Below are positions 1 through 10,180 of a DNA stretch of 41,951 nt, one piece after another. The first letter of the stretch is position 1; each line of letters starts with the position of its first letter. The stretch is taken from the NCBI GenBank assembly GCA_007119795.1, contig SKOZ01000065.1, positions 1 to 41,951 on the forward strand, written 5' to 3'. This DNA comes from Planctomycetales bacterium (GTDB lineage: Bacteria > Planctomycetota > Planctomycetia > Pirellulales > Thermoguttaceae). A model generated the notes under the pieces. It made no database searches. It was not told where the DNA came from and was given only the letters and a program-made list of their open reading frames with translations. A program made the position numbers and the translations under genes.

Positions 1-111
1 CGGCCCGCCGTCGCTTGCCCCCGCACCGCAACCGGCCAACCCGGGAGCCATGAGCGCCAGCACAGCCCATGCCCACGCACGCGATCCACGCCACAAGTCA
101 CGCTGCATCAT
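1..111 (-). CDS. Lipoprotein, N-terminal part only (cut by window edge)
   Basis: The minus strand reads 37 codons from an ATG pair at 111/108 to the window edge without a stop. The product begins with a basic stretch (MMQRDLWRGSR), a hydrophobic segment (AWAWAVLALMAPGLAG) and then a Cys in a clear LAGC lipobox, followed by a small-residue linker (GAGASDGG). This is a type II (lipoprotein) signal peptide. GGAGG lies about six bases before the second ATG. The gene is the next one downstream of the aldo/keto reductase on the same strand, 65 bp away, so it probably belongs to the same catabolic operon. A substrate-binding or binding-like lipoprotein would fit that context, but the mature domain is outside the window and its function cannot be told. 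Confidence 0.72.
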   Translation of the reverse strand, partial: MMQRDLWRGSRAWAWAVLALMAPGLAGCGAGASDGGP

Positions 112-176
112 CCCCCTCCCACGTATCGGCTTGCCCTCGACCTTCGTCATTCGAGCTTCGACACTCGGCATTCCGC

Positions 177-1301
177 CTATACGTACTCCCAGTCCTTCAG
201 CCACTGGTAGTCGGGCGGCAGGTTCGCCCATGCCCGCCGGCTGGCTCGCTCCAACTCGACCTGCTCGGCCGGGTCCAACTCGCGCCGCTCTTGAACGGCC
301 CGGACGGCGTTGTCCACCTGGGCCTCGCTGATCAGGCCCGGAATGGGGGCGGTGATCGCCGGGTTGTTGAGGATGTAGCGCAGCGCCATGCGGGCAATGC
401 GGCTGTCTTCCTCGGCGTGCGGGCCGTCGGGCGAGCCGTCGCCCTGGAACAGCGAGTTGCTGGCGAAGGGCTTGATGCCCAGAATGCCCACGTCCAGCTT
501 CGCCGCCGTCTCCAGCATGCTGCATTCGGGAAGCACCTTGGTGTTCGAGGTGTAGGGGATGCAGATCATCTGCACGATGTCCGGGTAGGTTTCCATGAGC
601 ATCTTCGCCCAGGAGCGGTCGTGCGTGGAAAGGCCGGTGAAACGGCACAGCCCCTGCTGCTTCGCCTTGTCGAGCGCGGTGATCATGGCCTCGACGTCGG
701 CCTCGGAATGCCGCCCGCCGCGCTCCAGCGCCATCAGCCGCCAGACGTCGGCGTACTCGACGCCACACCGCTTGAGCCCCGCCTTGAACAACTCGAGCAG
801 CTTGTCGGCCCGGCGGTTTTCGGGCGGGCGGAGTTCGCTGCGGGGGTGCGAATAGGCCATGTACATCGAGTCGCGGCGGCCTTCGAGCACCTTGTAGTAC
901 ACCTCCGGCTCCGAATCGCCCGCCAGATCGATCAGGTTGATGCCCACCTCAATGCACCGGCTCACCACGTCGTAGCGGTTCTTCATGAACGGGCCCATCA
1001 GGCCCTCGGCGGGTGCGTTGTAGGGATCGAGGGGCCCGTCGGCGCCGATCACCTTGTCGATCCGCTTCCAATGCCCGCCCAGGCACACGGCGGAAACCCA
1101 GAGGCCGGTCTTGCCCAGCCGGCGGTATTCCATGTTCGGGTTGTAGCTCCGCGTGTTCTTCACGGCGGCCGGCGGCTCGGAAGTCCCGGCACGCACGACG
1201 TTCCACGCCCCTCCGGCCACCGCGCCCCCGGCGGCGAGCCCGATCGCGGCGGCCGCCGTGTCGCGGACGAATTCCCGGCGGTTCATCGGGGAAGCTTTCA
1301 T
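177..1301 (-). CDS. Tat-exported aldo/keto reductase family protein with an eroded catalytic tetrad
   Basis: A 374-residue protein with a twin-arginine leader (NRREFVRD then AAAAIGLAAGGAVAGG, about residues 6-30), so probably exported folded. The body from about residue 58 (YRRLGKTGLWVSAVCLGG) is the aldo/keto reductase TIM barrel. Family enzymes use Asp, Tyr, Lys and His for NADPH-dependent carbonyl reduction. Here the Asp remains (NLIDLAGDSE), but the Tyr five residues on is absent, the Lys position reads MYMAYSHP, and the usual DLYxxH segment reads DVWRLMA. Catalysis may therefore be lost or altered. The start is chosen because GGAGGA lies eight bases before this ATG. The gene follows the Gfo/Idh gene by 53 bp and is the second to last visible gene of the operon. 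Confidence 0.85.
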   Translation of the reverse strand: MKASPMNRREFVRDTAAAAIGLAAGGAVAGGAWNVVRAGTSEPPAAVKNTRSYNPNMEYRRLGKTGLWVSAVCLGGHWKRIDKVIGADGPLDPYNAPAEGLMGPFMKNRYDVVSRCIEVGINLIDLAGDSEPEVYYKVLEGRRDSMYMAYSHPRSELRPPENRRADKLLELFKAGLKRCGVEYADVWRLMALERGGRHSEADVEAMITALDKAKQQGLCRFTGLSTHDRSWAKMLMETYPDIVQMICIPYTSNTKVLPECSMLETAAKLDVGILGIKPFASNSLFQGDGSPDGPHAEEDSRIARMALRYILNNPAITAPIPGLISEAQVDNAVRAVQERRELDPAEQVELERASRRAWANLPPDYQWLKDWEYV

Positions 1302-1354
1302 CGGTTATTCCTCCAAGGGTTCGATAGCGGTGATCACCACCTGGTGACGCTCGG

Positions 1355-2533
1355 TCAAGTCTTCTCCGGACCGACGTCGGTCCAGCGCTCGGCGGCGATC
1401 GATTTCATCACCGCTTCAAGAACCTTCTGGTTCTCGAGGCCCACGTCGAACCCCGGCTCCGCCGGCCGGTCCTCGGCGATGGCCGTAAAGAAATCGGCGA
1501 ACTGGTTCACGAACGTGTTCTCGTATCCGATCCCGTGCCCGGGCGGCCACCAATGGCTGATGTAGGGATGGCAGCCCTCGGTGGCCTGGATGCTGCGAAA
1601 GCCGGGCACGTCGTGGGGATCCTCGGCATTATAGTATTGCAGCCGGTTCATGTCTTCCAGGTCGAAGTACACCGAGCCCTTCGCGCCGTTGACTTCCACC
1701 CGGTTGTGGTTCCGCCGGCCAGCGGCGAAGCGGGTCGCCTCGAAGGTGCCCAAGGCGCCGTTGTCGAATCGGGCCAGGAAGGCCGTGCTGTCGTCGACGT
1801 CCACCGGCTCCATCGCTGCCGAAGCGGCCTGGGCCGTGAGCATCGTGGAGAGGGTTTCCGGCGGGGCCTCGGCGGGCCGCTCGCGGATGAACGTCTCCTC
1901 CATCCCCACCACGCGGCGGATCTTGCCCACCAGGAACAGCGCCAGGTCGATGATGTGGCTGTTGAGATCGAAGTGCGGCCCCGCCCCGGCCATGGCCCGG
2001 GTGAGCTTCCAGATCCGCGGGAACTGCGGATCCATGATCCAGTCCTGGAGGTAGACGGCGCGATAGTGATAGATCTTCCCCAGCCGGCCCGAGTCGATCA
2101 TCTGCTTGGCCAGCGCCAGGGCTGGGACGCGGCGGTAGTTGAAGCCCAGCATGTGCTTCACCCCCGCGCGGCGGACCGCCTCGAGCGCCCGCTCGGCCTC
2201 CTCGACGGAGAGGACGAACGGCTTCTCGCAGAAGATGTGCTTGCCGGCCGCGGCCGCGGCGATGGCCATCTCGGCGTGGACGTTGGGCGGCGTGACGATG
2301 TCGACTACGTCGATGTCCTCGCGGCGGACCACGGCCCGCCAGTCGGTCGAGTACTCCTCGAAGCCGAAGGCCTCGGCGGCCTGCCGGACCGGCTCCTCGA
2401 CCGGGCCCCAGATCACCTTCCGCACAGGTTCGATCCCCGTGTGGAAAAAGAACGGCGTCGCCAGGTAGGCGTAGCTGTGGGCCTTCCCCATGAAGCCGTG
2501 GCCCAAAAGGGCGATGTTCAGTTTCCGAGTCAT
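1355..2533 (-). CDS. Gfo/Idh/MocA family oxidoreductase (cytoplasmic)
   Basis: A 392-residue NAD(P)-dependent sugar or polyol dehydrogenase of the Gfo/Idh/MocA family. The N-terminal Rossmann fold shows GHGFMGKAH (residues 11-19) and the conserved EKPF motif near residue 100, whose Lys is the usual catalytic residue. A C-terminal alpha/beta domain follows, with the family pattern DFHxH-like GPHFDLNSHIIDLALFLVG. No signal peptide is visible, unlike the Tat-type relatives elsewhere in the window. GGGAG sits seven bases before the ATG. It lies 93 bp after the TIM-barrel epimerase gene and 53 bp before the aldo/keto reductase in the same operon, which suggests a second oxidation or reduction step on the same substrate. 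The specific substrate cannot be inferred. Confidence 0.88.
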   Translation of the reverse strand: MTRKLNIALLGHGFMGKAHSYAYLATPFFFHTGIEPVRKVIWGPVEEPVRQAAEAFGFEEYSTDWRAVVRREDIDVVDIVTPPNVHAEMAIAAAAAGKHIFCEKPFVLSVEEAERALEAVRRAGVKHMLGFNYRRVPALALAKQMIDSGRLGKIYHYRAVYLQDWIMDPQFPRIWKLTRAMAGAGPHFDLNSHIIDLALFLVGKIRRVVGMEETFIRERPAEAPPETLSTMLTAQAASAAMEPVDVDDSTAFLARFDNGALGTFEATRFAAGRRNHNRVEVNGAKGSVYFDLEDMNRLQYYNAEDPHDVPGFRSIQATEGCHPYISHWWPPGHGIGYENTFVNQFADFFTAIAEDRPAEPGFDVGLENQKVLEAVMKSIAAERWTDVGPEKT

Positions 2534-2626
2534 GACCGCTCCCTTCGTTGGACCCTCTCGCGTGATAGTCAGCCGTAGGTTTTCCGGGCCGCGTGGTCGC
2601 CCATCGGCCCGGGCAGCTTCTGCACC

Positions 2627-3496
2627 CTAGCGCTCCCTTTCCTGTTGGATTTCGGCAACCAGCGACTTCAAATACTCGATGCTCGTGGCCACCAACTGAT
2701 CCTCGTCCTGGTGGTCCTTGTGGTGGTCGGACTCGACGGCCAAGACACCGTCATAACCGCTCTCGGCCAGCGCCCGCACGACCCCGGGAATGTCGATCAG
2801 CCCCGTGCCGACGGGCACCGACGAGAAGAAGTACCACTCCTCGGGCCGCACGTGGCGGCAGGCGTCCACGTCTTTCGTGTGGGTGGCGACCGTGTACGGG
2901 CCCAGCCGCCGGGCCGCCGCCACCGGGTCCTCCATCATCCGCAGCGTGTTGCCCGTGTCGAAATTGACCTTGAGCCGGTCCGAGCCGACCCGCTGGAGGA
3001 TCTCGAGGATCTCCTCCGACGTGTAGTCGATGTGGTTTTCCAGAGCCAGGACCACGCCATGGTCCTCTGCGATCTTCACGCTCTCGCGGAGCATGCGGAC
3101 CACCGCCTCGATCTGCGGCCCGTGCGGCTCGAAGCGGAACATGAGCGACGATGCCACGATCCGCATGATCTTGGCCCCGATGCAGGGCGCCTTGGGGATC
3201 AGGGCGTTCATCTCGCGCCAGGCTTCCTCGTTGCGGCCGGCCTCCAGCCCGTCGGGATGCCCCCAGGCCAGAACCCGCGAGAGGCGGTGCTCGTCGAGCA
3301 CCGCGCCCAGCTCGGCGAGGTAGCCCGGCTCCAGGCTTTCGAAGAAACACGACTCGAGCGACACGTCGTCCACCCCCAACTCGCCGGCGCGGCGGACGAA
3401 GTCGTGGAACGACCACCGCACGCCGGGGTCCGCCTGGTCGGGATAGATCTCGCCGAAATAGCGGTGGTAGCAGTAGCTGTCGATGCCGACTTTCAT
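2627..3496 (-). CDS. Sugar phosphate isomerase/epimerase (xylose-isomerase-like TIM barrel)
   Basis: A 289-residue protein of the AP_endonuc_2 / xylose-isomerase-like TIM-barrel family. These enzymes use a divalent metal held by Glu, Asp, His and Glu; plausible ligands are visible in LALENH, NFDTGN, THTKD and AVESDHH, in that order. Family members act as 3-epimerases, inosose isomerases or dehydratases, or as eliminases and hydratases on 3-keto sugars. The start is supported by GGAGA six bases before the ATG. The gene starts 22 bp after the L-fucose-isomerase-like gene ends, so the two are probably translated from one message. A role on a keto-sugar made by one of the neighbouring Gfo/Idh dehydrogenases is inferred from context only. 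Confidence 0.85.
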   Translation of the reverse strand: MKVGIDSYCYHRYFGEIYPDQADPGVRWSFHDFVRRAGELGVDDVSLESCFFESLEPGYLAELGAVLDEHRLSRVLAWGHPDGLEAGRNEEAWREMNALIPKAPCIGAKIMRIVASSLMFRFEPHGPQIEAVVRMLRESVKIAEDHGVVLALENHIDYTSEEILEILQRVGSDRLKVNFDTGNTLRMMEDPVAAARRLGPYTVATHTKDVDACRHVRPEEWYFFSSVPVGTGLIDIPGVVRALAESGYDGVLAVESDHHKDHQDEDQLVATSIEYLKSLVAEIQQERER

Positions 3497-3518
3497 GATC
3501 GGTCTCCCAGGTTTCGCG

Positions 3519-4841
3519 TCAGCACATATCTTCGATCGCCAGGCCGAAGACCTGGCCCAGGAAGCCCAGATTCACGCCGTGATGCCCCACCAGGATCAGG
3601 TAATGGTGCGAGCCGAGCCGCTCCATGAGCTTCCGCCCGTCGCGCACGCGAAGCACGCCGCCGTTGAGGCAATCGGAGCCCGGGAACTGGGCGTAGTCCA
3701 CCAGCTCGCCTTCGGTCATGCTCAGCCGGTCCATGCGGGGCAGGAGCTTGGCCAGCGTGATCGGGCCGATCGGCAGCCGGGCGTCGATGGCCACGGCGTT
3801 CTCGTCGACGATCGCCAGCACTCTCTTGCGGAGCGTCCACTCGGTCGAAAACGGCTGGGGAATCACCCCCATGTAGCCGCAGTGGGCGACCAGGATGTGG
3901 TTCTCCGGCTCCGACTCGACCGCCGGGAAGCTCTCGATCCGTTCGTGCTTCAGGGCCGGGTTGCCCAGCAGGAAAGGATACATATTGGTCATCATGATCG
4001 GCGCGCCGAGCGACTTGTGGAGCACGTACTTGGTCACCATCGCCATCGTGTCGGCCTCGCAGCCCCAGATGAGGCCGCGCTCGCGGTAGAGCATGTTCCA
4101 GGCCAGGCAGGGCGTGCTCTCCGAAAAGTGCGACTCGTTGAGGCAGTTGATCCCCGCGGCCCGGATCGAAGGATCCGCGTCGAGATCGTCGCGCACCGCC
4201 AGGTAGAGCTTCGCCGCGCCGCGGAGGGCACGGGGGGAAAGCCCCTCGGTGGGAACGTCCCAGTCCCGCCACGCCTGGTCGGCCCGTTCGTCCGCCAGGC
4301 CTCGGGCCCGGGCTCCCAGCTCGCGGAAGCTCCGCTTCTCGATCGCCAGGCCGAACTTCTCCTGCATGCGCTGCGTGCACTCGTCCTCCCACCAGTAGAA
4401 CCGCTTGAAGATCGGGGCCTGAAAGCCTTCGCCCGGATCGTCCTGGTAGACGAGGAACTTCGTCCCTTGCAATTCCCGCTTCACGCGCAGGGCCCGGACA
4501 ATCTTCCCCGTCTGCTCCGGGTTGTACGGCCCGATCGTCTGCACCCCTTCGCTCCGCAGGTATTCGGCGATCTCCCAGTCCCACATCGACAGGGTGCCGA
4601 ACTCCGACGTGACCAGCAGGATCGGCAGGCGGATCGCCCGGAATGCGTCCCGCTGCCGATAGGCCGCCCCCAGGAGCTGCGGGAAAAGCACCGCTTCGGC
4701 CTCCGGAATGGCCGAGCCGAGCGGGAGCGGCTCGAGGATCTCGGCATCCTCGGCCAGCAGCTCCCGGAGGACCGTAAGCTGCCGGTCGAAATCGGCGTCG
4801 CGGCCCGGATCGAAGTACAGCGGAACCAGTCGCGCTTTCAT
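3519..4841 (-). CDS. L-fucose/L-arabinose isomerase family protein
   Basis: A 440-residue protein resembling the L-fucose/L-arabinose isomerase superfamily: an N-terminal substrate-domain segment (LVPLYFDPGRD, then ILLVTSEFGT), a middle with ACLNES-type motifs (INCLNESHFSESTPCLAWN, GCEAD), and a C-terminal barrel-like domain (HILVAHCGYMG) ending in a His-rich segment (HHYLILVGHHG). Members isomerise aldoses to ketoses with Mn. I choose the ATG at 4841 (MKARLVPLYF) because AGGAGA is seven bases upstream; an in-frame upstream start adds eight residues with poorer support. It sits between the cupin isomerase-like gene and the epimerase gene. The family assignment is fair; the actual sugar is unknown. 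Confidence 0.72.
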   Translation of the reverse strand: MKARLVPLYFDPGRDADFDRQLTVLRELLAEDAEILEPLPLGSAIPEAEAVLFPQLLGAAYRQRDAFRAIRLPILLVTSEFGTLSMWDWEIAEYLRSEGVQTIGPYNPEQTGKIVRALRVKRELQGTKFLVYQDDPGEGFQAPIFKRFYWWEDECTQRMQEKFGLAIEKRSFRELGARARGLADERADQAWRDWDVPTEGLSPRALRGAAKLYLAVRDDLDADPSIRAAGINCLNESHFSESTPCLAWNMLYRERGLIWGCEADTMAMVTKYVLHKSLGAPIMMTNMYPFLLGNPALKHERIESFPAVESEPENHILVAHCGYMGVIPQPFSTEWTLRKRVLAIVDENAVAIDARLPIGPITLAKLLPRMDRLSMTEGELVDYAQFPGSDCLNGGVLRVRDGRKLMERLGSHHYLILVGHHGVNLGFLGQVFGLAIEDMC

Positions 4842-4954
4842 GGCATCGTCTCCTGCGGCAGACACAACTCATAGGCCGCCCCGATGCGCGGCCGAACACA
4901 CCGCGGCCGATCGGCGGTGGCCGCGATCCGTCGCTCGATCCACGCCTCGTCGAC

Positions 4955-5530
4955 CTACTCGATCACGATCTTGTCCCCGCGGCGGAACACCCGCCTGGGA
5001 AAACCCTCCGTCCGGATGTCGCCATAGTTGTGCCCTGCGTCGCCCGGATAGAGGCACAGCGAAACCAGCGGCTCGTCGCCCGTGTTGATCGAGCGATGCG
5101 CCCAGTACGGCGGCGCGTAGACCAGCCGGCCGGGGGCGAATTCCTCCCAACGGCACTCCCCGTCGGCCGTCTTCATCATCATCAGGCCGCGCCCGCGGAG
5201 GCATAAGTAGACCTCGCCGGTTGCCAAGACCGAGTGGTAGTGCCCCTTGGTCATGAAGCACTCCCGGCCGACCAGGCCCGGGTAGAGCATGCTGATGCAG
5301 TACTTCAGCTGGCCGGCTTCTTCCGGGACCGGGCATTCAAAGGTCGCGTAGTGCGGGGGGTCCTCCTCGGCGGCGATCAGGGCTTCCAGCGCGGCCGGAT
5401 CGGCATAGTAGCCCCGCATCTCCGAAGCCCGCCGCACGATGTGCTCGTCCGGGTCGCACATCACGCCCCGGGCCAGGTCCAATTGCTGGGCATACGGCTC
5501 CATGAACGAAGGGGTCGGCTTGAGCGGCAT
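4955..5530 (-). CDS. Cupin-type glucose-6-phosphate isomerase-like protein
   Basis: A 191-residue single-domain cupin matching the archaeal-type (cupin) glucose-6-phosphate isomerase family in length and motifs: MTKGHYH (two metal-binding His), GEVYLCLRGRG (Glu ligand), and PPYWAHRSINTGDEPL (fourth ligand His), then PGDAGHNYGDI. The family interconverts glucose-6-phosphate and fructose-6-phosphate with Fe or Mn. In a catabolic operon with an FGGY kinase it could act on the phosphorylated product or on another aldose or ketose phosphate. GGAGG is very close to consensus five to six bases before the ATG. The downstream gap of 113 bp to the next gene shows nothing notable. Confidence 0.8.
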   Translation of the reverse strand: MPLKPTPSFMEPYAQQLDLARGVMCDPDEHIVRRASEMRGYYADPAALEALIAAEEDPPHYATFECPVPEEAGQLKYCISMLYPGLVGRECFMTKGHYHSVLATGEVYLCLRGRGLMMMKTADGECRWEEFAPGRLVYAPPYWAHRSINTGDEPLVSLCLYPGDAGHNYGDIRTEGFPRRVFRRGDKIVIE

Positions 5531-5545
5531 GGGTTTCCTCCTTGT

Positions 5546-6529
5546 CTAGCGGACGCTCTCGGCGATCCGCGAAATCTCGTCGAATTTCGGCCCGCTGGTC
5601 GGGATGTCGATGTGGAACACCTCCGCGATGACCCTCGTCCAGCCGTGGAGGAAATAGATCCAGCCGTCCTCGATCCGCAAGTCCTTCTCTTGCTGCTGCG
5701 CCCGGGCCTGCTCGAGGAACACCAGGTCGCCGCGGTAATTGAAATCCCAGGCGATCCCCTTCTCAGGCCAGGCGGCCGCGTCGCTCAAGGGCGAGCCGGG
5801 GGCATCCTTGCCCAACCCCGTAGCGTTGATCACCAACGAACCCGGCCGCATTCCGGCCAGAATCCGGTCGGTCGCCTCGGGCGTGGGGGTGTGATGATAT
5901 TCGCGCGGGATGTCGGCCCCGATCCGCTCGTGAAAACGGCGGATTTCCTCCAGCCGCGGCAGGCTGCGATTGGTGACCACCAGCCGCGATGGCCGGTTCG
6001 CCCCGTGCGATTCCTTGAGCATGTGCCAGGTCACCGCGATCGCCGAGCCGCCCGCGCCGAGCACGAGGGCTTCGGCCCCGGTCTGCTCCCAATACCGCTC
6101 GGGCAGGAAGGCCTCCAGGGCCAGGCCGCTGGTGATCGGGTCCTTCGCGTGCCCGACCAGGCACCCCTGATCCTTCGAGATGCTGCTGATCTCGCCCATC
6201 AGCTCGGCGAACTCGTCGAGCCGGTCGAACTGGTCGCGGCACGCCGCCAGCAGGTCGAGCTTGTGGGTGGTCACCAGCGCGCCCAGCGAGAGGGGGTCCT
6301 CGCGGATGAAGGCCACCGCCTTGCGGTAATTCTCCGGCAGGTCGTGCCACTGGAAATTCATTCCCTGGATCGCCACGTCGCCCAACCCAAGGTACTCCGC
6401 CCACCGGGGGAAAACCTTCATAATCGATGACTTGTGCGTGGTGACGCCGATGAAATACATGGTCGGCGTCTCGGCCGGCGGGAAGGGCCGGTCCGGCGTC
6501 AGCGGCGGGCGTATAAGGATCTCGCTCAT
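5546..6529 (-). CDS. Shikimate dehydrogenase-like protein
   Basis: A 327-residue protein of the shikimate/quinate dehydrogenase fold. The N-terminal substrate domain shows GVTTHKSSIMKVFP and LGALVTTHK, equivalent to the VT-P-HK segment whose Lys is catalytic in AroE. The NAD(P) domain has LGAGGSAIAV (glycine-rich loop), VTNRS and NATGLG. The first about 20 residues are an extension relative to AroE. The ATG at 6529 overlaps the stop of the FGGY kinase gene as ATGA, so translation is probably coupled. Biosynthetic AroE does not usually sit in sugar operons, so this is probably a paralogue acting on a carbocyclic or polyol intermediate (inference). The much longer open frame running upstream to 7480 is the kinase gene's shadow. 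Confidence 0.82.
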   Translation of the reverse strand: MSEILIRPPLTPDRPFPPAETPTMYFIGVTTHKSSIMKVFPRWAEYLGLGDVAIQGMNFQWHDLPENYRKAVAFIREDPLSLGALVTTHKLDLLAACRDQFDRLDEFAELMGEISSISKDQGCLVGHAKDPITSGLALEAFLPERYWEQTGAEALVLGAGGSAIAVTWHMLKESHGANRPSRLVVTNRSLPRLEEIRRFHERIGADIPREYHHTPTPEATDRILAGMRPGSLVINATGLGKDAPGSPLSDAAAWPEKGIAWDFNYRGDLVFLEQARAQQQEKDLRIEDGWIYFLHGWTRVIAEVFHIDIPTSGPKFDEISRIAESVR

Positions 6530-8067
6530 CGATCGACTCCCGAAGATTCCGACCACGCGTGAGCCCAGTCGAGCATTTGCCGATAACGGGCCAGCCGGGC
6601 GCGGTAATGCCCGGCCGTACCTCGCACCGGACGCACGGGCTTTTCCGTTTTGATCCAGCTCCGCGCGGCCGCGTCCAGATCGGCCAGCAGGCCCGCTCCG
6701 TATCCGGCCAGTAGGGCCGCGCCCAGCGGGGCCCCTTCGGCCCGCGAGACCCGGACGATCTTGATCTCCAACGCGTCGGCCTTGATCCGGTTCCAGAGGC
6801 CGCTCCGCTCGCCGCCGCCGGTGACGCGGACCTCGCGCATGGCGTGGTCCGCGATCAGCTCCCGCAGCACGTCGCGATAGATGGCGTATTCCAGCGCCAC
6901 CCCCTCGAGCACCGCGCGGTAGAGATGCCCCGCCGTGTGCGACCAGGCCAGCCCGGCGAAGCAGCCGCGCAGGCACGGCCAGCTTGGCGAGACCCGCCCC
7001 CCCAGGTGCGGCACGAACATGGGATCGTCCGCCCGCGGCTCGATCCGCGCGGCGAGGGCCTCCAGCCGCTTCAGGCGGTCCTCCGGCGGCACCTTGGCGA
7101 GGGCGAACACCTGGCCGGCGATCCACTCCAGGTTCATCCCGCCGCCGTTGATGTAGGCGTACGGGTGCCATAGGCCCGGCACCGCGGACCGGCCCCAGCC
7201 GAGGACCTGGTGCACCGTGTCGGCGCGGAACTCGCTCGTGGTCGCCGCGAAGACCGAGGCCGTGCCCGCCACGTCGACGCATACGCCCGCGCGCGTCGCC
7301 CCGCAGGCCAGGAACGACGCCGCCGTGTCGCCGCACCCCGCCACCACCGGCGTTCCGCTCTTGAGCCCGCACCGCGCGGCCATCCTTGCCGCAACGCGGC
7401 CCACGATCGAATGCGGCTCCACGATCCGCGGCAGCTTTTCCGGGCTCACGCCGAACGTCTTGCACAGGTCCGCATCCCACTGCCGGCGGACGCTGTCGGC
7501 GAACCCGCTGAAGTGCAGATACGTCGTGTCGATGAACGCCTCATCGGCGCCGAGTCCGCAGAGCCGCATCGCCGCATAGCCGCCCGGCTGCACGAAGGCC
7601 GCGATCTGCCGGTAGACCTCGCCGCACTCGCGCTGCCACCACAGGATCTTCGGCCCGTGATTGAAGCTTGGCGGCCCCCCCGTCTTGCCGATGATTTCCG
7701 CGCCGGCCTCGCGCTTCATCCGGACGATTTCCGCCGAGCAACGCGTGTCCAGCCAGGAGTCGTAGGGGGTGACGTGCCGGCCGTCGGCGCCGATGCCGAT
7801 GACGCCCGCCATCTGGCCGTCGATCCCGACGGCCGCCACCCGCGCGGAATCGATGCCTGCCTGCTCGACGCACTGCTTGATCGCGGCACACACCGAGCGG
7901 AGCTGAGCCTCCGGGTCTTCTTCCACGGCCCCCGGCGCCGGGTGGAGGAGGCGCGACTTGCGGAAGGCGGTCGCCCGGGTGCGGCCGGCCGCGTCGAACA
8001 CCGCCGCCTTGGTCCCCTGCGTGCCGATGTCGACGCCGATCAGGTAATCGTCTTTCGTGGTCTTCAT
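6526..8067 (-). CDS. FGGY-family carbohydrate kinase (xylulokinase-like)
   Basis: A 513-residue two-domain FGGY kinase, normal length for the family. The N-terminal ATPase-fold start is YLIGVDIGTQGTKAAVFD; GIDGQMAGVIG matches the substrate-binding GQMHG region of xylulokinases; the catalytic-base region reads VVAGCGDTAASF; the second domain has YINGGGMNLEW, VTGGGERSGLW and GAPLGAALLAGYG. It phosphorylates a sugar or polyol using ATP in the cytoplasm. The ATG at 8067 overlaps the stop codon of the MDR gene (ATGA), and its own stop overlaps the next ATG, so three genes are chained by four-base overlaps. It should trap the ketose produced by the dehydrogenases or the isomerase upstream; the substrate is not predictable. 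Confidence 0.92.
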   Translation of the reverse strand: MKTTKDDYLIGVDIGTQGTKAAVFDAAGRTRATAFRKSRLLHPAPGAVEEDPEAQLRSVCAAIKQCVEQAGIDSARVAAVGIDGQMAGVIGIGADGRHVTPYDSWLDTRCSAEIVRMKREAGAEIIGKTGGPPSFNHGPKILWWQRECGEVYRQIAAFVQPGGYAAMRLCGLGADEAFIDTTYLHFSGFADSVRRQWDADLCKTFGVSPEKLPRIVEPHSIVGRVAARMAARCGLKSGTPVVAGCGDTAASFLACGATRAGVCVDVAGTASVFAATTSEFRADTVHQVLGWGRSAVPGLWHPYAYINGGGMNLEWIAGQVFALAKVPPEDRLKRLEALAARIEPRADDPMFVPHLGGRVSPSWPCLRGCFAGLAWSHTAGHLYRAVLEGVALEYAIYRDVLRELIADHAMREVRVTGGGERSGLWNRIKADALEIKIVRVSRAEGAPLGAALLAGYGAGLLADLDAAARSWIKTEKPVRPVRGTAGHYRARLARYRQMLDWAHAWSESSGVDR

Positions 8068-9130
8068 GCCGACCTCGCCAGGAGCACGATCTTGCCGGGT
8101 GGGGATTGGAGGGCGGCCCCGTAGGCCGCTTCCAACTCGTCGAGCCGGAAGACCTCGGAAATGATTTGCGCAAGGTCGATCCGCCCGGCGGCCAGCAGCC
8201 TGAGCGCGATGCGATAGTCCCGGGCCGAGCCGCCGGTGGAGCCCGTGATGATCTGGTTCCCGTAGTGCACGGCATTCGTGTCCAGCGGCACCCGCGGGCT
8301 GCCGCGGGCGAGCCCGCCGAACAGGCACAGCCGGCCATAGGGGGCCAGCAGGTCCACGGCCAGCGTCTGCACGTCGGCCACCGGGCAGGCGGTGATCACC
8401 ACGTCGGCCCCGCGGTCGTCGGTCGCCTCCCGCACCCGCTCGAGCACGTCGCCGCCGGCGGGGTTGATCGCCAGGTCGCACCCGAGCTCCATCGCCCGCT
8501 GGAGCCGGTCCTCGGCCGGGTCGATCACCACCAGCCGCCCGGCCCCCGCGATTCGGCAGAGCATCAAGTGCATCAGGCCCATGGGACCCGCCCCGAAGAT
8601 GGCCACCGTATCGCCCAGCTCGATCCGCGACACGCGCACGCCGTTCACCACGCACGAAAACGGCTCCAAGAGGGCCGCTTCCTTCTCCGGCACGTCGTCG
8701 GGCAGCTCGATGACGTTCCCCTGGGCGATGAAGCGGCCGGGAATCTCCACGTACTCGGCGTGGCCGCCGTCGCGGTCGATGCCGAAGGCCGTGTATTCGG
8801 GGCAGTAGTTCGCCTGGCCGCGGATGCAGGCGTCGCAGTGGCCGCAGCCGGCGTTGGGCGCAACGCCCACCCGCTTCCCGACCTCGAAACCGCAAACGTC
8901 GGGCCCGACGCACTCGATCGTGCCCACGAATTCGTGGCCCAGCACGATCGTCTGCCCGTCGGCCAGCTTGCGGTGCCCGCTGCGGATGGTTTTGATGTCG
9001 GTTCCGCAGATCGAAGCCGCACGCACGCGGAGCAGGATCCCGTCGCGGCCGATCGTGGGCCGCGCGACCGGCTGGATGGCGAACCGGCCGCCCTGCTGGT
9101 ACGTGGCGGCGATCATCCGCTGCGGCGGCG

Positions 9131-9134
<4 letters not shown>
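8064..9134 (-). CDS. Zinc-dependent medium-chain alcohol/polyol dehydrogenase
   Basis: A 356-residue MDR dehydrogenase. Catalytic-zinc ligands are visible in SICGTD, LGHEFVG and LLEPFS; the structural zinc lobe is a four-Cys cluster CGHCDACIRGQANYC; the cofactor loop is AIFGAGPMGLM, followed by VVIDP where the Asp suggests NAD preference. Relatives include sorbitol/L-iditol and threonine dehydrogenases. I choose the GTG at 9134: it overlaps the preceding stop as GTGA, and AAGGAGG lies six bases before it. The alternative ATG at 9116 lacks this support. Probably oxidises a polyol or sugar hydroxyl whose product is then phosphorylated by the kinase encoded next. Confidence 0.9.
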
Positions 9135-10177
<1,043 letters not shown>

Positions 10178-10180
10178 TTG

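Noticed and set aside
69..1565. Long plus-strand open frame across the aldo/keto reductase gene
   Set aside because: Antisense shadow in very GC-rich DNA; the minus-strand gene has a Tat leader, family motifs and a Shine-Dalgarno.
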